A program made the position numbers and the translations under genes. This document shows positions 29,916 through 39,105 of a DNA stretch of 39,845 nucleotides, piece by piece. Position 1 is the stretch's first letter; each line of letters begins with the position of its first letter. Source of the DNA: Streptomyces beijiangensis (GTDB taxonomy: Bacteria > Actinomycetota > Actinomycetes > Streptomycetales > Streptomycetaceae); assembly GCF_017315755.1 (NCBI RefSeq), contig NZ_JAFLRJ010000150.1:1-39845 (forward strand). The letters run 5' to 3'. The notes beneath the pieces were generated by a model. That model was not told where the DNA came from. It searched no databases and worked only from the letters and a program-made list of their open reading frames with translations.

Positions 29916-30220
29916 AAGAGTGGTGTCCTGGGCTCTCTCACTGGCTGTGTGAGCGCCTGGCGACAAACGGAAGATTAGCACGGTGGGCAGGGTGGATTCA
30001 CATCCGTTGTTTCGGAGACAGCCCCCAGGGAACGAGCTCCTATCGCCCCCACTCCTCCTAGGTGAGCCGCTTGTGCGGGACACTGACAGGAGCCGCCTCT
30101 ACGATCCGTGTGAGGGGTGACACTCATCCACAGGGCAGACAAGGGGAACCAGCCGATTTCCCGACGCGTGGATACGATCAGTAAGCAGTACGAGGACGAC
30201 AACGACGGAGGAGGTGCCTC
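29916..30220. other. 305-bp spacer between tRNA-Leu and fhaA, no gene
   Basis: I see no open frame with coding character here. It must hold the promoters of the tRNA (minus) and of the fhaA operon (plus). A TACGAT at 30173-30178 could be a -10, and TCATCCACA at 30124-30132 fits the degenerate DnaA box. No convincing -35 was found by eye. Confidence 0.5.
30124..30132 (+). other. DnaA-box-like 9-mer (TCATCCACA)
   Basis: This fits the degenerate Streptomyces DnaA box, in the region upstream of fhaA. Confidence 0.33.
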
Positions 30221-31066
30221 ATGGGAGTCCTGAAGAAGTTCGAGCAACGCCTCGAAGGTCTGGTCAACGGCACCTTCGCGAAGGTGTTCAAGTCCGAGGT
30301 CCAGCCCGTCGAGATCGCGGGCGCCCTCCAGCGTGAGTGCGACAACAACGCCACGATCTGGAACCGCGAACGGACCGTCGTACCCAACGACTTCATCGTT
30401 GAGCTCTCCACCCCTGACTACGAACGGCTCAGCCCGTACTCGGGTCAGCTGGGCGACGAGCTCTCCGGACTGGTCCGCGACTACGCCAAGCAGCAGCGGT
30501 ACACGTTCATGGGCCCCATCAAGGTCCACCTCGAGAAGGCCGACGATCTCGACACCGGCCTCTACCGCGTCCGCAGCCGCACCCTCGCCTCCAGCACCAG
30601 CCAGCAGAGCGCGCCCACGGGCCCGCCGCCCGCGGCCGCCCGGCGTCCCCCCGCGGCAGGCAGCTACGGCTACCCGCCCGCCGCGGCCCCGCCGATGCCC
30701 GCAGCGCCTCCGCCGGCCGCCCCGGGACCTCACCGTCCCGCACCCGCGAGCCGGCCGGCCGCTCCGGGACCCATGCCCAGCACCCAGACGCGGCGCTGGA
30801 TCGAGATCAATGGCAACCGCCACCAGATCTCACGCCCCACACTCGTACTCGGCCGCTCCACGGAAGCCGATGTACGGATCGACGACCCCGGCGTATCGCG
30901 CCAACACTGCGAAATCCGGACCGGAACGCCCTCGACGATCCAGGATCTCGGATCTACCAACGGCATCGTGGTAGACGGGCAGCACACCACCCGCGCTACG
31001 CTCCGCGACGGCTCCCGGATCGTCGTGGGCAACACCACCATCGTTTTCAGGCAAGCCGAAGGGTGA
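30221..31066 (+). CDS. fhaA: FhaA-like protein, DUF3662 plus FHA domain
   Basis: The 281-residue protein has an N-terminal DUF3662 domain (about 1-125, starting GVLKKFEQRLEGLVNGTFAK), a Pro/Ala-rich linker (about 130-188) and a C-terminal FHA domain (about 192-281) with LVLGRS, SRQHCEI and DLGSTNGI, the residues that bind phosphothreonine. In mycobacteria FhaA is a substrate and reader of PknB-type kinases and binds the lipid II flippase MurJ, so a role in cell-wall synthesis is expected. It is much shorter than the mycobacterial protein (527) because the linker is short. GGAGGAGG precedes ATG 30221. It is the first gene of a six-gene operon ending in pknB. Confidence 0.92.
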   Translation: MGVLKKFEQRLEGLVNGTFAKVFKSEVQPVEIAGALQRECDNNATIWNRERTVVPNDFIVELSTPDYERLSPYSGQLGDELSGLVRDYAKQQRYTFMGPIKVHLEKADDLDTGLYRVRSRTLASSTSQQSAPTGPPPAAARRPPAAGSYGYPPAAAPPMPAAPPPAAPGPHRPAPASRPAAPGPMPSTQTRRWIEINGNRHQISRPTLVLGRSTEADVRIDDPGVSRQHCEIRTGTPSTIQDLGSTNGIVVDGQHTTRATLRDGSRIVVGNTTIVFRQAEG

Positions 31067-31076
31067 AGCGGGGGCA

Positions 31077-31604
31077 ATGTCAGAGCTGACCCTGACGGTC
31101 ATGCGGCTAGGATTCCTCGCCGTTCTGTGGCTGTTCGTCATCGTGGCCGTACAGGTCATCCGAAGCGATCTGTTCGGTACGCGCGTCACTCAGCGCGGCT
31201 CACGCCGCGGCAATGAGGCGCGCCCCCAGCAGACCGCGCGGCAGGCCACCACCACGGCGCCGCAGCAGCAACGCCAGCAGCCGGCCGGGGGCGGTCGGCA
31301 GCGCCGTGGCGCCCCCACGAAGCTGGTCGTGTCCGAAGGCACCCTCACCGGTACCACCGTCGCCCTCCAGGGCCAGACCATCACCCTGGGCCGGGCGCAC
31401 GACTCCACCATCGTGCTGGACGACGACTACGCGTCCAGCAGGCATGCCAGGATCTATCCCGATCGTGACGGCCAGTGGATCGTCGAGGATCTCGGGTCCA
31501 CCAACGGCACTTATCTCGACCGGACCCGGCTGACCACCCCGACACCCGTTCCGCTGGGCGCGCCGATCCGCATCGGCAAGACCGTCATCGAGCTGCGGAA
31601 GTAG
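31077..31604 (+). CDS. fhaB: FhaB/FipA-like membrane-anchored FHA protein
   Basis: The 175-residue protein has one N-terminal membrane helix (about 8-28), a Gln/Arg-rich linker (about 38-78), and a C-terminal FHA domain with ITLGRAHDS, SSRHARI and DLGSTNGTYLD. It anchors a phosphothreonine reader at the membrane; in mycobacteria FipA links FtsZ and FtsQ. It starts 10 nt after fhaA. A 129-bp structured spacer, long for this operon, separates it from the phosphatase gene. Confidence 0.92.
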   Translation: MSELTLTVMRLGFLAVLWLFVIVAVQVIRSDLFGTRVTQRGSRRGNEARPQQTARQATTTAPQQQRQQPAGGGRQRRGAPTKLVVSEGTLTGTTVALQGQTITLGRAHDSTIVLDDDYASSRHARIYPDRDGQWIVEDLGSTNGTYLDRTRLTTPTPVPLGAPIRIGKTVIELRK

Positions 31605-31640
31605 TACGACAATGAGCGAGCGGAGCGAGCGAGCCGCGTC

Positions 31641-31669
31641 GGCCCCGCGTTGGGGCCGGAGCGTGCTCC
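31641..31669. other. Structured spacer between fhaB and the phosphatase gene
   Basis: GGCCCC/GGGGCC (31641-31646 and 31652-31657) and GGAGC/GCTCC (31658-31662 and 31665-31669) form two adjacent short stems. A purine-rich GAGCGAGCGGAGCGAGCGAG stretch precedes them. This could be an attenuator, processing site or weak internal promoter region. Confidence 0.4.
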
Positions 31670-31733
31670 CGACCGGAGGGTGGGCAGTGTGGCTCGAGAC
31701 CGGCTGTACCCGGAGCCGACTGGCGAGGTGCGC

Positions 31734-33251
31734 ATGAGTCTGTCCCTGCGTTTCGCCGCCGGCTCACACAAAGGCATGATCCGTGAGGGGAACGAGGATT
31801 CCGGCTACGCCGGCCCCCGTCTCCTCGCCATCGCCGACGGCATGGGCGGCCAGGCAGCAGGTGAGGTCGCCAGCTCCGAGGTCATTTCCACGCTCGTCAC
31901 CCTTGACGACGACGTCCCCGGATCGGACATCCTCACCTCCCTCTCCACAGCCGTGCAGCGGGCCAACGACCAGCTGCGCATGATGGTCGAGGAGGACCCC
32001 CAGCTCGAAGGCATGGGGACCACCCTCACCGCTCTGCTGTGGACGGGCCAGCGCCTGGGTCTCGTCCATGTCGGCGACTCCCGTGCCTATCTCCTGCGCG
32101 ACGGCGTGCTGACACAGATCACCCAGGACCACACCTGGGTCCAGCGCCTCGTCGACGAGGGCCGTATCACCGAAGAGGAAGCCACCACCCACCCGCAGCG
32201 CTCCCTGCTGATGCGCGCGCTGGGCAGCGGCGACCGGGTGGAACCCGACCTCTCCATCCGTGAGGTCAGGGCCGGTGACCGCTACCTGATCTGCTCCGAC
32301 GGCCTCTCCGGCGTGGTCTCCCACCAGACGATGGAAGAGACCCTCGCCAGCTACCAGGGACCGCAGGAGACCGTCCAGGCGCTCATCCAGCTCGCCCTGC
32401 GCGGCGGCGGCCCCGACAACATCACCTGCATCGTCGCCGACGTCCTCGACGTCGACTCGGGCGACACCCTCGCCGGCCAGGTCAGCGACATCCCCGTCAT
32501 CGTGGGCGCGGTCGCCGAGAACCAGGCCGCCCAGCTCCACGACGACGGCTCCATGCAGACCCCCGCGGGCCGCGCATCGGGCCTCGGCCGCCCCGTACCC
32601 CCGCAGGCGGGCGGCTTCGGCCCGCCCGGCAGCGGCGGCGACTACGGCCAGTCCGGAAACGGCGCGGACGGCGGCTACGGCGCGTACAGCGACGAGGACT
32701 TCATCAAGCCCTCCCGCGGCCGCAAGTGGCTGAAGAGATCGCTCTACGGCGTCCTCGTGCTCGCCGTCATCGGCGGCGGCCTCTACGGCGGCTACCGCTG
32801 GACCCAGACGCAGTACTACGTCGGCGCGAACAACGACAACGTCGCGCTCTACCGGGGCATCAGCCAGGACCTCGCCTGGATCTCGCTCTCCAAGGTCGAG
32901 AAGAACCACCCCGAGATCGAACTCAAGTACCTGCCGCCCTACCAGCGCAAGCAGGTCGAGGACACGATCACCGAGAGCAGTCTCGGCAAGGCGACCCAGA
33001 AGATCACCGAACTCTCCCACCAGGCAGACGCCTGCCAGAAGGACGCAGAGCGCCGCAAGGCCGCGGCGGACAACGCGAAGAAGCCGGGTCAGGGCAAGGC
33101 CGGAGGCACCGCAGGCTCCGCCACCACCACCCAGTCCGCCAAGACCAGCAAGACGGCCACCTCCACGCCCAGCCCTACACCCACACCCAGCACCGGCCCC
33201 ACCCTCTCTCCGGAGGAGCAGCAGCTGGTCTCACTGTGCGGTAAGCAGTAG
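31734..33251 (+). CDS. pstP: PP2C-type Ser/Thr phosphatase, PstP-like
   Basis: The 505-residue membrane phosphatase should reverse PknB phosphorylation. The catalytic domain (about 1-240) has GNEDSGYAG, IADGMGGQAAGEVAS, VHVGDSRAYLLRDG, SDGLSGV and GGGPDNITCIVADV, which supply the metal-binding Asp residues. A Gly/Pro-rich linker, a membrane helix (about 336-352) and an extracellular domain follow. The tail is Lys/Ala- then Ser/Thr/Pro-rich. I chose ATG 31734 because MSLSLRFAAGSHKG aligns with the start of mycobacterial PstP and GAGGTG lies 6 nt ahead; an in-frame GTG at 31689 is possible. It sits between the FHA genes and the SEDS gene. Confidence 0.93.
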   Translation: MSLSLRFAAGSHKGMIREGNEDSGYAGPRLLAIADGMGGQAAGEVASSEVISTLVTLDDDVPGSDILTSLSTAVQRANDQLRMMVEEDPQLEGMGTTLTALLWTGQRLGLVHVGDSRAYLLRDGVLTQITQDHTWVQRLVDEGRITEEEATTHPQRSLLMRALGSGDRVEPDLSIREVRAGDRYLICSDGLSGVVSHQTMEETLASYQGPQETVQALIQLALRGGGPDNITCIVADVLDVDSGDTLAGQVSDIPVIVGAVAENQAAQLHDDGSMQTPAGRASGLGRPVPPQAGGFGPPGSGGDYGQSGNGADGGYGAYSDEDFIKPSRGRKWLKRSLYGVLVLAVIGGGLYGGYRWTQTQYYVGANNDNVALYRGISQDLAWISLSKVEKNHPEIELKYLPPYQRKQVEDTITESSLGKATQKITELSHQADACQKDAERRKAAADNAKKPGQGKAGGTAGSATTTQSAKTSKTATSTPSPTPTPSTGPTLSPEEQQLVSLCGKQ

Positions 33252-33282
33252 GCAGCAACAGCCCTTGGGGGGCTTTCACCAC

Positions 33283-34680
33283 ATGAGCGTTGTCACCAAC
33301 ACGACCACCATCGGCGCGATCGAAGCACCGAGCCGCCGCAACACCGAGCTGATGCTGCTCGTCTTCGCCGTCGCCATCGCGGTGTTCGCGTACGCCAACG
33401 TCGGCCTCGCGATCAACGGCACGCTCCCCGCCGGAATGCTCGGTTACGGAGTCGGGCTCACGCTCCTCGCCGGCGTCGGCCACCTCGTGGTGCGCAAATT
33501 CGCCCCGTACGCCGACCCCCTGCTGCTCCCCCTGGCCACGCTCCTCAACGGCATCGGCCTGGCCCTCATCTGGCGCCTCGACCAGTCGCCGAGGCTCAAG
33601 GAGCGGGACAACTTCGCAGCGGTCGCCTCCAAGCAGCTGATGTGGACGGCCGTCGGCGTCGCGCTCTTCGTCGCCGTACTGATGCTCCTCAAGGACCACC
33701 GGATCCTCCAGCGCTACACCTACATCTCCATGGTGGTGTCGCTGGTCCTGCTGATCCTCCCGGTGTTCTTCCCCCCTGTGTACGGCGCCCGCATCTGGGT
33801 CACCATCCCCGGTGTCGGCTCCCTGCAGCCCGGCGAATTCGCCAAGATCATCATCGCGATCTTCTTCTCCGGCTATCTCATGGTGAAGAGAGACGCGCTG
33901 GCCCTCGCCAGCCGCCGCGTCATGGGCCTCTACCTGCCCCGCGGCCGCGACCTCGGCCCGATCCTGGTCATCTGGGCGCTCTCGATCCTCATCCTCGTCT
34001 TCGAGACCGACCTCGGCACCTCGCTGCTCTTCTTCGGTCTCTTCGTCGTCATGCTGTACGTCGCCACCGAGCGCACCAGCTGGATCGTGTTCGGCCTCCT
34101 GATGTCCGCCGTCGGCGCCGTCAGCGTGGCCTCCTTCGAACCGCACGTGCAGCAGCGCGTCCAGGCCTGGCTCGACCCCTTCTCCAAGACGACCCTCGCC
34201 CAGACCGAGCAGATCGCCCAGTCCCTCATGGCGTTCGGCTCCGGCGGCACGCTGGGCACCGGCCTCGGCCAGGGCAACTCCGACCTCATCGGCTTCGCCG
34301 CCAACTCCGACTTCATCCTCGCCACCGTCGGCGAGGAGCTCGGCCTGGCCGGAATGATGGCGATCCTGCTCATGTACGGACTGATCGTGGAGCGCGGCGT
34401 ACGCACCGCCCTCGCCGCCCGCGACCCCTTCGGCAAGCTCCTCGCCATCGGCCTCTCCAGCGCCCTCGCCATCCAGGTCTTCGTCGTCGCCGGCGGTGTC
34501 ATGGGCCTCATCCCGCTGACCGGTATGACGATGCCCTTCATCGCACAGGGCGGTTCTTCCGTCGTCGCCAACTGGGCGCTGATCGCGATCCTGATCCGTA
34601 TCAGCGATACCGCACGCCGCCCCGCACCGGCCCCCGCACCTTCCCCCGACGCCGAGATGACCCAGGTGGTCCGACCGTGA
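33283..34680 (+). CDS. SEDS family peptidoglycan glycosyltransferase (RodA/FtsW/SpoVE)
   Basis: The 465-residue polytopic protein has about ten to twelve helices and SEDS signatures: YGARIWVTIPGVGSLQPGEFAKI, FETDLGTSLLFFG, and FAANSDFILATVGEELGLAG with the conserved WLDPF-QTEQIAQSL loop. SEDS proteins polymerise lipid II together with a class B PBP, and the PBP gene overlaps directly (GTGA). In mycobacteria the same position is RodA, while Streptomyces has several SEDS paralogues, so the exact name is left open. ATG 33283 follows a GGGGGG ribosome site. The C-terminus is Pro/Ala-rich and cytoplasmic. Confidence 0.92.
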   Translation: MSVVTNTTTIGAIEAPSRRNTELMLLVFAVAIAVFAYANVGLAINGTLPAGMLGYGVGLTLLAGVGHLVVRKFAPYADPLLLPLATLLNGIGLALIWRLDQSPRLKERDNFAAVASKQLMWTAVGVALFVAVLMLLKDHRILQRYTYISMVVSLVLLILPVFFPPVYGARIWVTIPGVGSLQPGEFAKIIIAIFFSGYLMVKRDALALASRRVMGLYLPRGRDLGPILVIWALSILILVFETDLGTSLLFFGLFVVMLYVATERTSWIVFGLLMSAVGAVSVASFEPHVQQRVQAWLDPFSKTTLAQTEQIAQSLMAFGSGGTLGTGLGQGNSDLIGFAANSDFILATVGEELGLAGMMAILLMYGLIVERGVRTALAARDPFGKLLAIGLSSALAIQVFVVAGGVMGLIPLTGMTMPFIAQGGSSVVANWALIAILIRISDTARRPAPAPAPSPDAEMTQVVRP

Positions 34681-36131
34681 ACAAGCCCCTGCGCCGGATC
34701 GCGCTCTTCTGCGGTTTCCTCGTCCTCGCGCTGCTCCTGCGCGACAACTGGATCCAGTACGTCAAGGCCGACGACCTCAACGGCAAGAGCCTCAACCTCC
34801 GCACCCGGATCGAGCGCTACGCCCACGAGCGCGGCAACATCATCGTCGACGGGAACCCCGTCACCGGCTCCGCCGTCAGTGACAGCACGTACTTCAAGTA
34901 CAAGCGCACCTGGAAGGACGGCGCCATGTGGGCGCCCGTGACCGGATACGCCTCGCAGAACTACGACGCCAACCAGCTCGAGAAGATCAACGACGACATC
35001 CTCACCGGCAACTCCGACAGCCTCTTCTTCGACCGCACGCTGTCGATGTTCACCGGCGAGAAGAAGAAGGGCGGCAACGTCGTCACCACGCTCAACGCCG
35101 ACGCCCAGAAGGCCGCCTTCGACGGGCTCAAGGACAAGAAGGGCGCCGTCGCGGCGCTCGACCCGAAGACGGGCAAGATCCTCGCCCTGGCCTCCAGCCC
35201 CTCGTACGACCCCTCGTCCTTCGCCGGGAACACCAAGACGGACGAGAAGAACTACCAGGTCCTGCTGAAGGACAAGGACAAGCCGATGCTCAACAGGGCA
35301 CTGCGCGAGACCTACCCGCCGGGCTCGACCTTCAAGGTCGTCACGGCCGCCGCGGCCCTGGAGAACGGCCTCTACAACAGCATCGACGAGCCCACCCGCT
35401 CGCCGAACCCGTTCAAGCTGCCGCAGTCCAGCAAGCCCCTTGAGAACGAGGGCACCATCCCCTGCACGAACGCCACCCTCAAGGTGGCCCTGCAGTGGTC
35501 CTGCAATACCGTCTTCGGCAAGATCAGCGACGACCTCGGCAACGCGAAGATGATCGAAGAGGCCGACAAGTTCGGCTTCAACAAGGAGATCTTCACCCCG
35601 GTCCGCGCCGACGCCAGCGTCTACCCCAAGGACATCCCGCCGCAGAACGCCATGGCCGGCATCGGCCAGGCGTCCAACCGCGCCACGCCGCTGCAGATGG
35701 CCATGGTCGCCTCCGCGGTCGCCAACGACGGCAAGCTGATGAAGCCGTACATGGTCGACCAGCTCCAGGCGCCCAACCTGGACTCCATCTCCAAGACCGA
35801 GCCCAAGGAGCTGAGCCGGCCGCTGTCGGCGGCCAACGCCCAGAATCTCCAGAAGATGATGGAGAACGTGGTCGCGGTCGGCACCGGCACCAAGGCCCAG
35901 ATCCCGGGTGTCACGGTCGGCGGCAAGACGGGCACCGCCCAGCACGGCCTCAACAACAGCGAGAAGCCGTACGCCTGGTTCATCTCGTACGCGAAGACCG
36001 ACAGCGGCTCCCCGGTCGCCGTCGCCGTCGTCGTCGAGGACGGCTCGGCCAACCGTGACGACATCTCCGGCGGCGGTCTCGCCGCGCCGATCGCCAAGGC
36101 CGTCATGCAGGCGGTTCTCAACAGCAAGTAG
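34677..36131 (+). CDS. pbpA: Class B penicillin-binding protein PbpA (transpeptidase)
   Basis: The 484-residue protein has one N-terminal helix (about 6-22), a dimerisation/pedestal domain, and a transpeptidase domain with the three active-site motifs: PPGSTFK with Ser217 and Lys220, SCN (275-277), and KTGTAQ. It cross-links glycan made by the SEDS partner, whose stop it overlaps (GTG 34677). The SxN motif contains Cys, which is common in actinobacterial PbpA. The length matches mycobacterial PbpA (491). Confidence 0.94.
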   Translation: MNKPLRRIALFCGFLVLALLLRDNWIQYVKADDLNGKSLNLRTRIERYAHERGNIIVDGNPVTGSAVSDSTYFKYKRTWKDGAMWAPVTGYASQNYDANQLEKINDDILTGNSDSLFFDRTLSMFTGEKKKGGNVVTTLNADAQKAAFDGLKDKKGAVAALDPKTGKILALASSPSYDPSSFAGNTKTDEKNYQVLLKDKDKPMLNRALRETYPPGSTFKVVTAAAALENGLYNSIDEPTRSPNPFKLPQSSKPLENEGTIPCTNATLKVALQWSCNTVFGKISDDLGNAKMIEEADKFGFNKEIFTPVRADASVYPKDIPPQNAMAGIGQASNRATPLQMAMVASAVANDGKLMKPYMVDQLQAPNLDSISKTEPKELSRPLSAANAQNLQKMMENVVAVGTGTKAQIPGVTVGGKTGTAQHGLNNSEKPYAWFISYAKTDSGSPVAVAVVVEDGSANRDDISGGGLAAPIAKAVMQAVLNSK

Positions 36132-36264
36132 TGACGTACCGGTCCGGTATCAGCTGACGGTCGGTCGGTGATCATCCACCGGTGCCCGGTAGCGTATGCG
36201 CGAACAGCACACCGCCGGACCACCCCAGGGTGCGGTCGGGACAGACGGAGAGGGCTGGAAAGCT

Positions 36265-38250
36265 ATGGAAGAGCCGCGTCGCCTCGGCGGCCGGTACGAG
36301 CTGGGCTCGGTGCTCGGCCGTGGTGGCATGGCCGAGGTCTACCTCGCCCACGACACCCGGCTCGGCCGCACCGTCGCCGTGAAGACGCTCCGGGCGGACC
36401 TCGCCCGCGACCCGTCCTTCCAGGCCCGGTTCCGCCGTGAGGCCCAGTCGGCCGCCTCGCTCAACCACCCGGCGATCGTCGCTGTCTACGACACCGGCGA
36501 GGACTACGTCGACAACATCTCCATCCCGTACATCGTGATGGAGTACGTCGACGGCTCGACCCTGCGGGAACTCCTGCACTCCGGCCGCAAGCTGCTGCCC
36601 GAGCGCACCCTGGAGATGACCATCGGCGTCCTCCAGGCGCTGGAGTACTCCCACCGCAACCAGATCGTCCACCGCGACATCAAGCCGGCGAACGTCATGC
36701 TGACGCGCACCGGCCAGGTCAAGGTCATGGACTTCGGCATCGCCCGTGCCATGGGCGACTCCGGTATGACGATGACCCAGACATCGGCCGTCATCGGCAC
36801 CGCCCAGTACCTCTCCCCGGAGCAGGCGAAGGGCGAGCAGGTCGACGCGCGCTCGGATCTCTACTCCACCGGCTGTCTCCTGTACGAGCTCCTCGCCGTC
36901 CGGCCGCCCTTCGTGGGCGACTCGCCGGTCGCCGTCGCGTATCAGCACGTACGCGAAGAGCCGCAGCCGCCCAGCAACTTCGACCCCGAGATCACGCCCG
37001 AGATGGACGCGATCGTGTTGAAGGCCCTGGTCAAGGACCCGGCTTACCGCTACCAGTCGGCGGACGAGATGCGGGCCGACATCGAGGCGTGCCTCGACGG
37101 CCAGCCCGTCGCGGCCACCGCGGCCATGGGTGCGGTCGGTTACGGCGGCTACGACACCGACCAGCCCACCACCGCCCTGCGCAGCGCGGACCCCAACGGC
37201 GGTCAGACGTCGATGCTGCCCCCGGTCAACCCGGATGACGGCGGCTACGGCTACGACGACCGCCCCGACCGCCGCCGCCAGAAGAAGTCGCACACCTCGA
37301 CGATCCTGCTGATCGCCGCGGGCGTCCTGGTGCTGGTCGGCGCGATCCTGATCGGCAAGGCGGTCTTCGGCCCCGATAACACCCCCGCCAAGTTCGACAC
37401 GCCGCAGCTGATCGGCCAGACGCTCAAGGCCGCCCAGGGCACGGTCGACAACGTCGGCGAGAACCTGAAGCTGACCTCGACGGAGAAGCCCTGCGAGAAG
37501 CAGCCCAAGGGCAACATCTGCAGCCAGAATCCGGTCTTCGGCACCAAGATCGCCAAGGGCGAGACCATCAACGTCGTCGTCTCCACGGGCGCCCCGAAGA
37601 TCGAGGTCCCCAATGTCAACGGGGAGACGGAGGACGGCGCCACTCAGATCCTTGAGGGCAAGGGCTTCCACGCGGTCGTCAAGCAAGTCGAGTCCGACCA
37701 GCCGGTGGGCAAGGTCTTCGAGCAGAGCCCGAAGGGCAACTCGGAGGCCGAGAAGGGCTCCGACGTCACCATCAAGATCGCCAAGCAGTCGACGATCAAT
37801 GTGCCGGACGTCACCACCAAGCCCTACGACGCAGCCAAGAAACAGCTGGAGGACCTGGGCTTCACGGTCGCCCGTATCGACCAGGAGTCCACCCAGACGC
37901 CGGACACGGTCATCAGCCAGAACCCGCAGGGCAACGCCTCGGCCAAGAAGGACACACAGGTCACCCTGACGGTCGCCAAGGCCAAGGCCCAGGTCCCCGT
38001 GCCCGCGGTCATCACCCAGAACGTGGCGACGGCCAAGGCGACACTCGCCGCGAGCGGCTTCACGAACGTCCAGTTCGCCGACGGCAGCTCCAAGGACGAC
38101 AACGCCATCGTCACCGGGATCACCCCGCCCCAGGGAACCCAGGTGACGGACCCGGCCAACACGCCCATCGTGCTCACCACCATGGGCGGCAACGGGAACG
38201 GGAACGACGGCGGGAACGGCAACGGCGGCGGCTTCATCGGCGGCAACTAG
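36265..38250 (+). CDS. pknB: PknB-type Ser/Thr kinase with four PASTA domains
   Basis: The 661-residue receptor kinase has kinase domain residues 8 to about 275: LGRGGMAEVY (18-26), catalytic Lys40, HRDIKPAN (136-143), DFG (156-158) and an activation loop with Thr169, Thr171 and Thr173 (MTMTQTSAV) before GTAQYLSPEQ. A juxtamembrane region follows, then a membrane helix (about 350-372), four extracellular PASTA repeats (about 378 to 640) that sense muropeptides or lipid II, and a Gly/Asn tail. ATG 36265 (MEEPRRLGGRYELG) is chosen because the kinase fold begins right after it; an ATG at 36196 would abut a TAGCGT box and add 23 odd residues. A companion pknA, present in mycobacteria, is absent here. 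A strong terminator follows. Confidence 0.95.
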   Translation: MEEPRRLGGRYELGSVLGRGGMAEVYLAHDTRLGRTVAVKTLRADLARDPSFQARFRREAQSAASLNHPAIVAVYDTGEDYVDNISIPYIVMEYVDGSTLRELLHSGRKLLPERTLEMTIGVLQALEYSHRNQIVHRDIKPANVMLTRTGQVKVMDFGIARAMGDSGMTMTQTSAVIGTAQYLSPEQAKGEQVDARSDLYSTGCLLYELLAVRPPFVGDSPVAVAYQHVREEPQPPSNFDPEITPEMDAIVLKALVKDPAYRYQSADEMRADIEACLDGQPVAATAAMGAVGYGGYDTDQPTTALRSADPNGGQTSMLPPVNPDDGGYGYDDRPDRRRQKKSHTSTILLIAAGVLVLVGAILIGKAVFGPDNTPAKFDTPQLIGQTLKAAQGTVDNVGENLKLTSTEKPCEKQPKGNICSQNPVFGTKIAKGETINVVVSTGAPKIEVPNVNGETEDGATQILEGKGFHAVVKQVESDQPVGKVFEQSPKGNSEAEKGSDVTIKIAKQSTINVPDVTTKPYDAAKKQLEDLGFTVARIDQESTQTPDTVISQNPQGNASAKKDTQVTLTVAKAKAQVPVPAVITQNVATAKATLAASGFTNVQFADGSSKDDNAIVTGITPPQGTQVTDPANTPIVLTTMGGNGNGNDGGNGNGGGFIGGN

Positions 38251-38270
38251 CCACCACGCCCCCGTACGAC

Positions 38271-38315
38271 ACAGGGCCCGAAGCCGCGGATCGTCCGTGC
38301 GGCTTCGGGCCCTGT
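38271..38315. terminator. Strong hairpin ending the pknB operon
   Basis: ACAGGGCCCGAAGCCGC (38271-38287) pairs perfectly over 17 bp with 38299-38315 around an 11-nt loop. It lies 20 nt after the pknB stop and 30 nt before the stop of the convergent sortase gene, so it can serve both strands. Confidence 0.85.
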
Positions 38316-38344
38316 CGGTTCGAGCGAGACTCTTCGAGCCGGCC

Positions 38345-39079
38345 TCAGCGCAGCTCCGCCGGCGGCGTCCGCTCCGCGTCCACCTTCTCCGTACGCACCA
38401 GCTCGCCCCACACGATGTACCGGTACTGCGAGGTGTAGACCGGCGTGCACGTCGTCAGCGTGATGTAGCGCCCCGGCTTCTTCTTCCCCGACTCCTTCGG
38501 GACCGGCTGCAGCACGTCCACGTTGTACTTCGACGTCTGCTTCAGCTCGCTGTACACCTTGTAGACGTACCAGGTGTCCTTCGTCTCGAAGACGACCGCG
38601 TCCCCGGTCTTCACCTTGTCGATGTTGTGGAACTTCGCCCCGTGCCCGTCCCGGTGCGCGGCGAGCGTGAAGTTGCCCTTGCTGTCCCAGGGCATCGCCG
38701 ACTTCACCGGCTCGGTGTAGTACCCCGCCACACCGTCGTTCAGAACGTCCGTGTCGGTGCTCCTGCTGACCAGCACCTCACCGTTCTTCATGGACGGTAC
38801 GTGCAGGAACCCGATCCCGTTCTTGGTGTCCAGCGCACCGGGACCCGTGTCCTGAGCCCAGTGGTTGCGCATGTGGTCGCCCTGTTTGGACGCCTCGCGG
38901 TCGGCGACGACATTCGTCCACCACAGCGAATAGACGACGAAGAGCCCGAGGATCAGCCCCGCCGTGATCAGCAGCTCGCCGAAGACACTGACCGCCCCCG
39001 CGATCCTGCCCCGCCCCCGCCGCGCCTGAGCGGACGAGGGCGCGCTCGTCTGCTCGTCCTGCTCGGTCCTCGATGCCAC
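38345..39079 (-). CDS. Class E sortase, SrtE2-like
   Basis: The 244-residue membrane sortase has a polar N-terminus, one helix (about residues 23-46, ending WWTNVV), and a sortase domain with catalytic His in FTLAAHRDGHGAKF, Cys in ITLTTCTPVYT and Arg in SQYRYIVWG. Class E sortases of Streptomyces recognise LAxTG-type signals and attach chaplins and other proteins to the wall; in S. coelicolor two tandem genes beside pknB (srtE1, srtE2) do this. I chose GTG 39079. An alternative is TTG 39109, which overlaps the upstream sortase stop (TTGA) and adds 10 residues. It faces pknB across the shared terminator. Confidence 0.88.
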   Translation of the reverse strand: MASRTEQDEQTSAPSSAQARRGRGRIAGAVSVFGELLITAGLILGLFVVYSLWWTNVVADREASKQGDHMRNHWAQDTGPGALDTKNGIGFLHVPSMKNGEVLVSRSTDTDVLNDGVAGYYTEPVKSAMPWDSKGNFTLAAHRDGHGAKFHNIDKVKTGDAVVFETKDTWYVYKVYSELKQTSKYNVDVLQPVPKESGKKKPGRYITLTTCTPVYTSQYRYIVWGELVRTEKVDAERTPPAELR

Positions 39080-39105
39080 CGCACTCGTCCCTGTCGATCG
39101 CTCGG

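Noticed and set aside
36196..36264. Upstream ATG as the pknB start
   Set aside because: It directly abuts a TAGCGT promoter-like box, has no ribosome site, and would add 23 residues ahead of the conserved MEEPRRLGGRYELG start.
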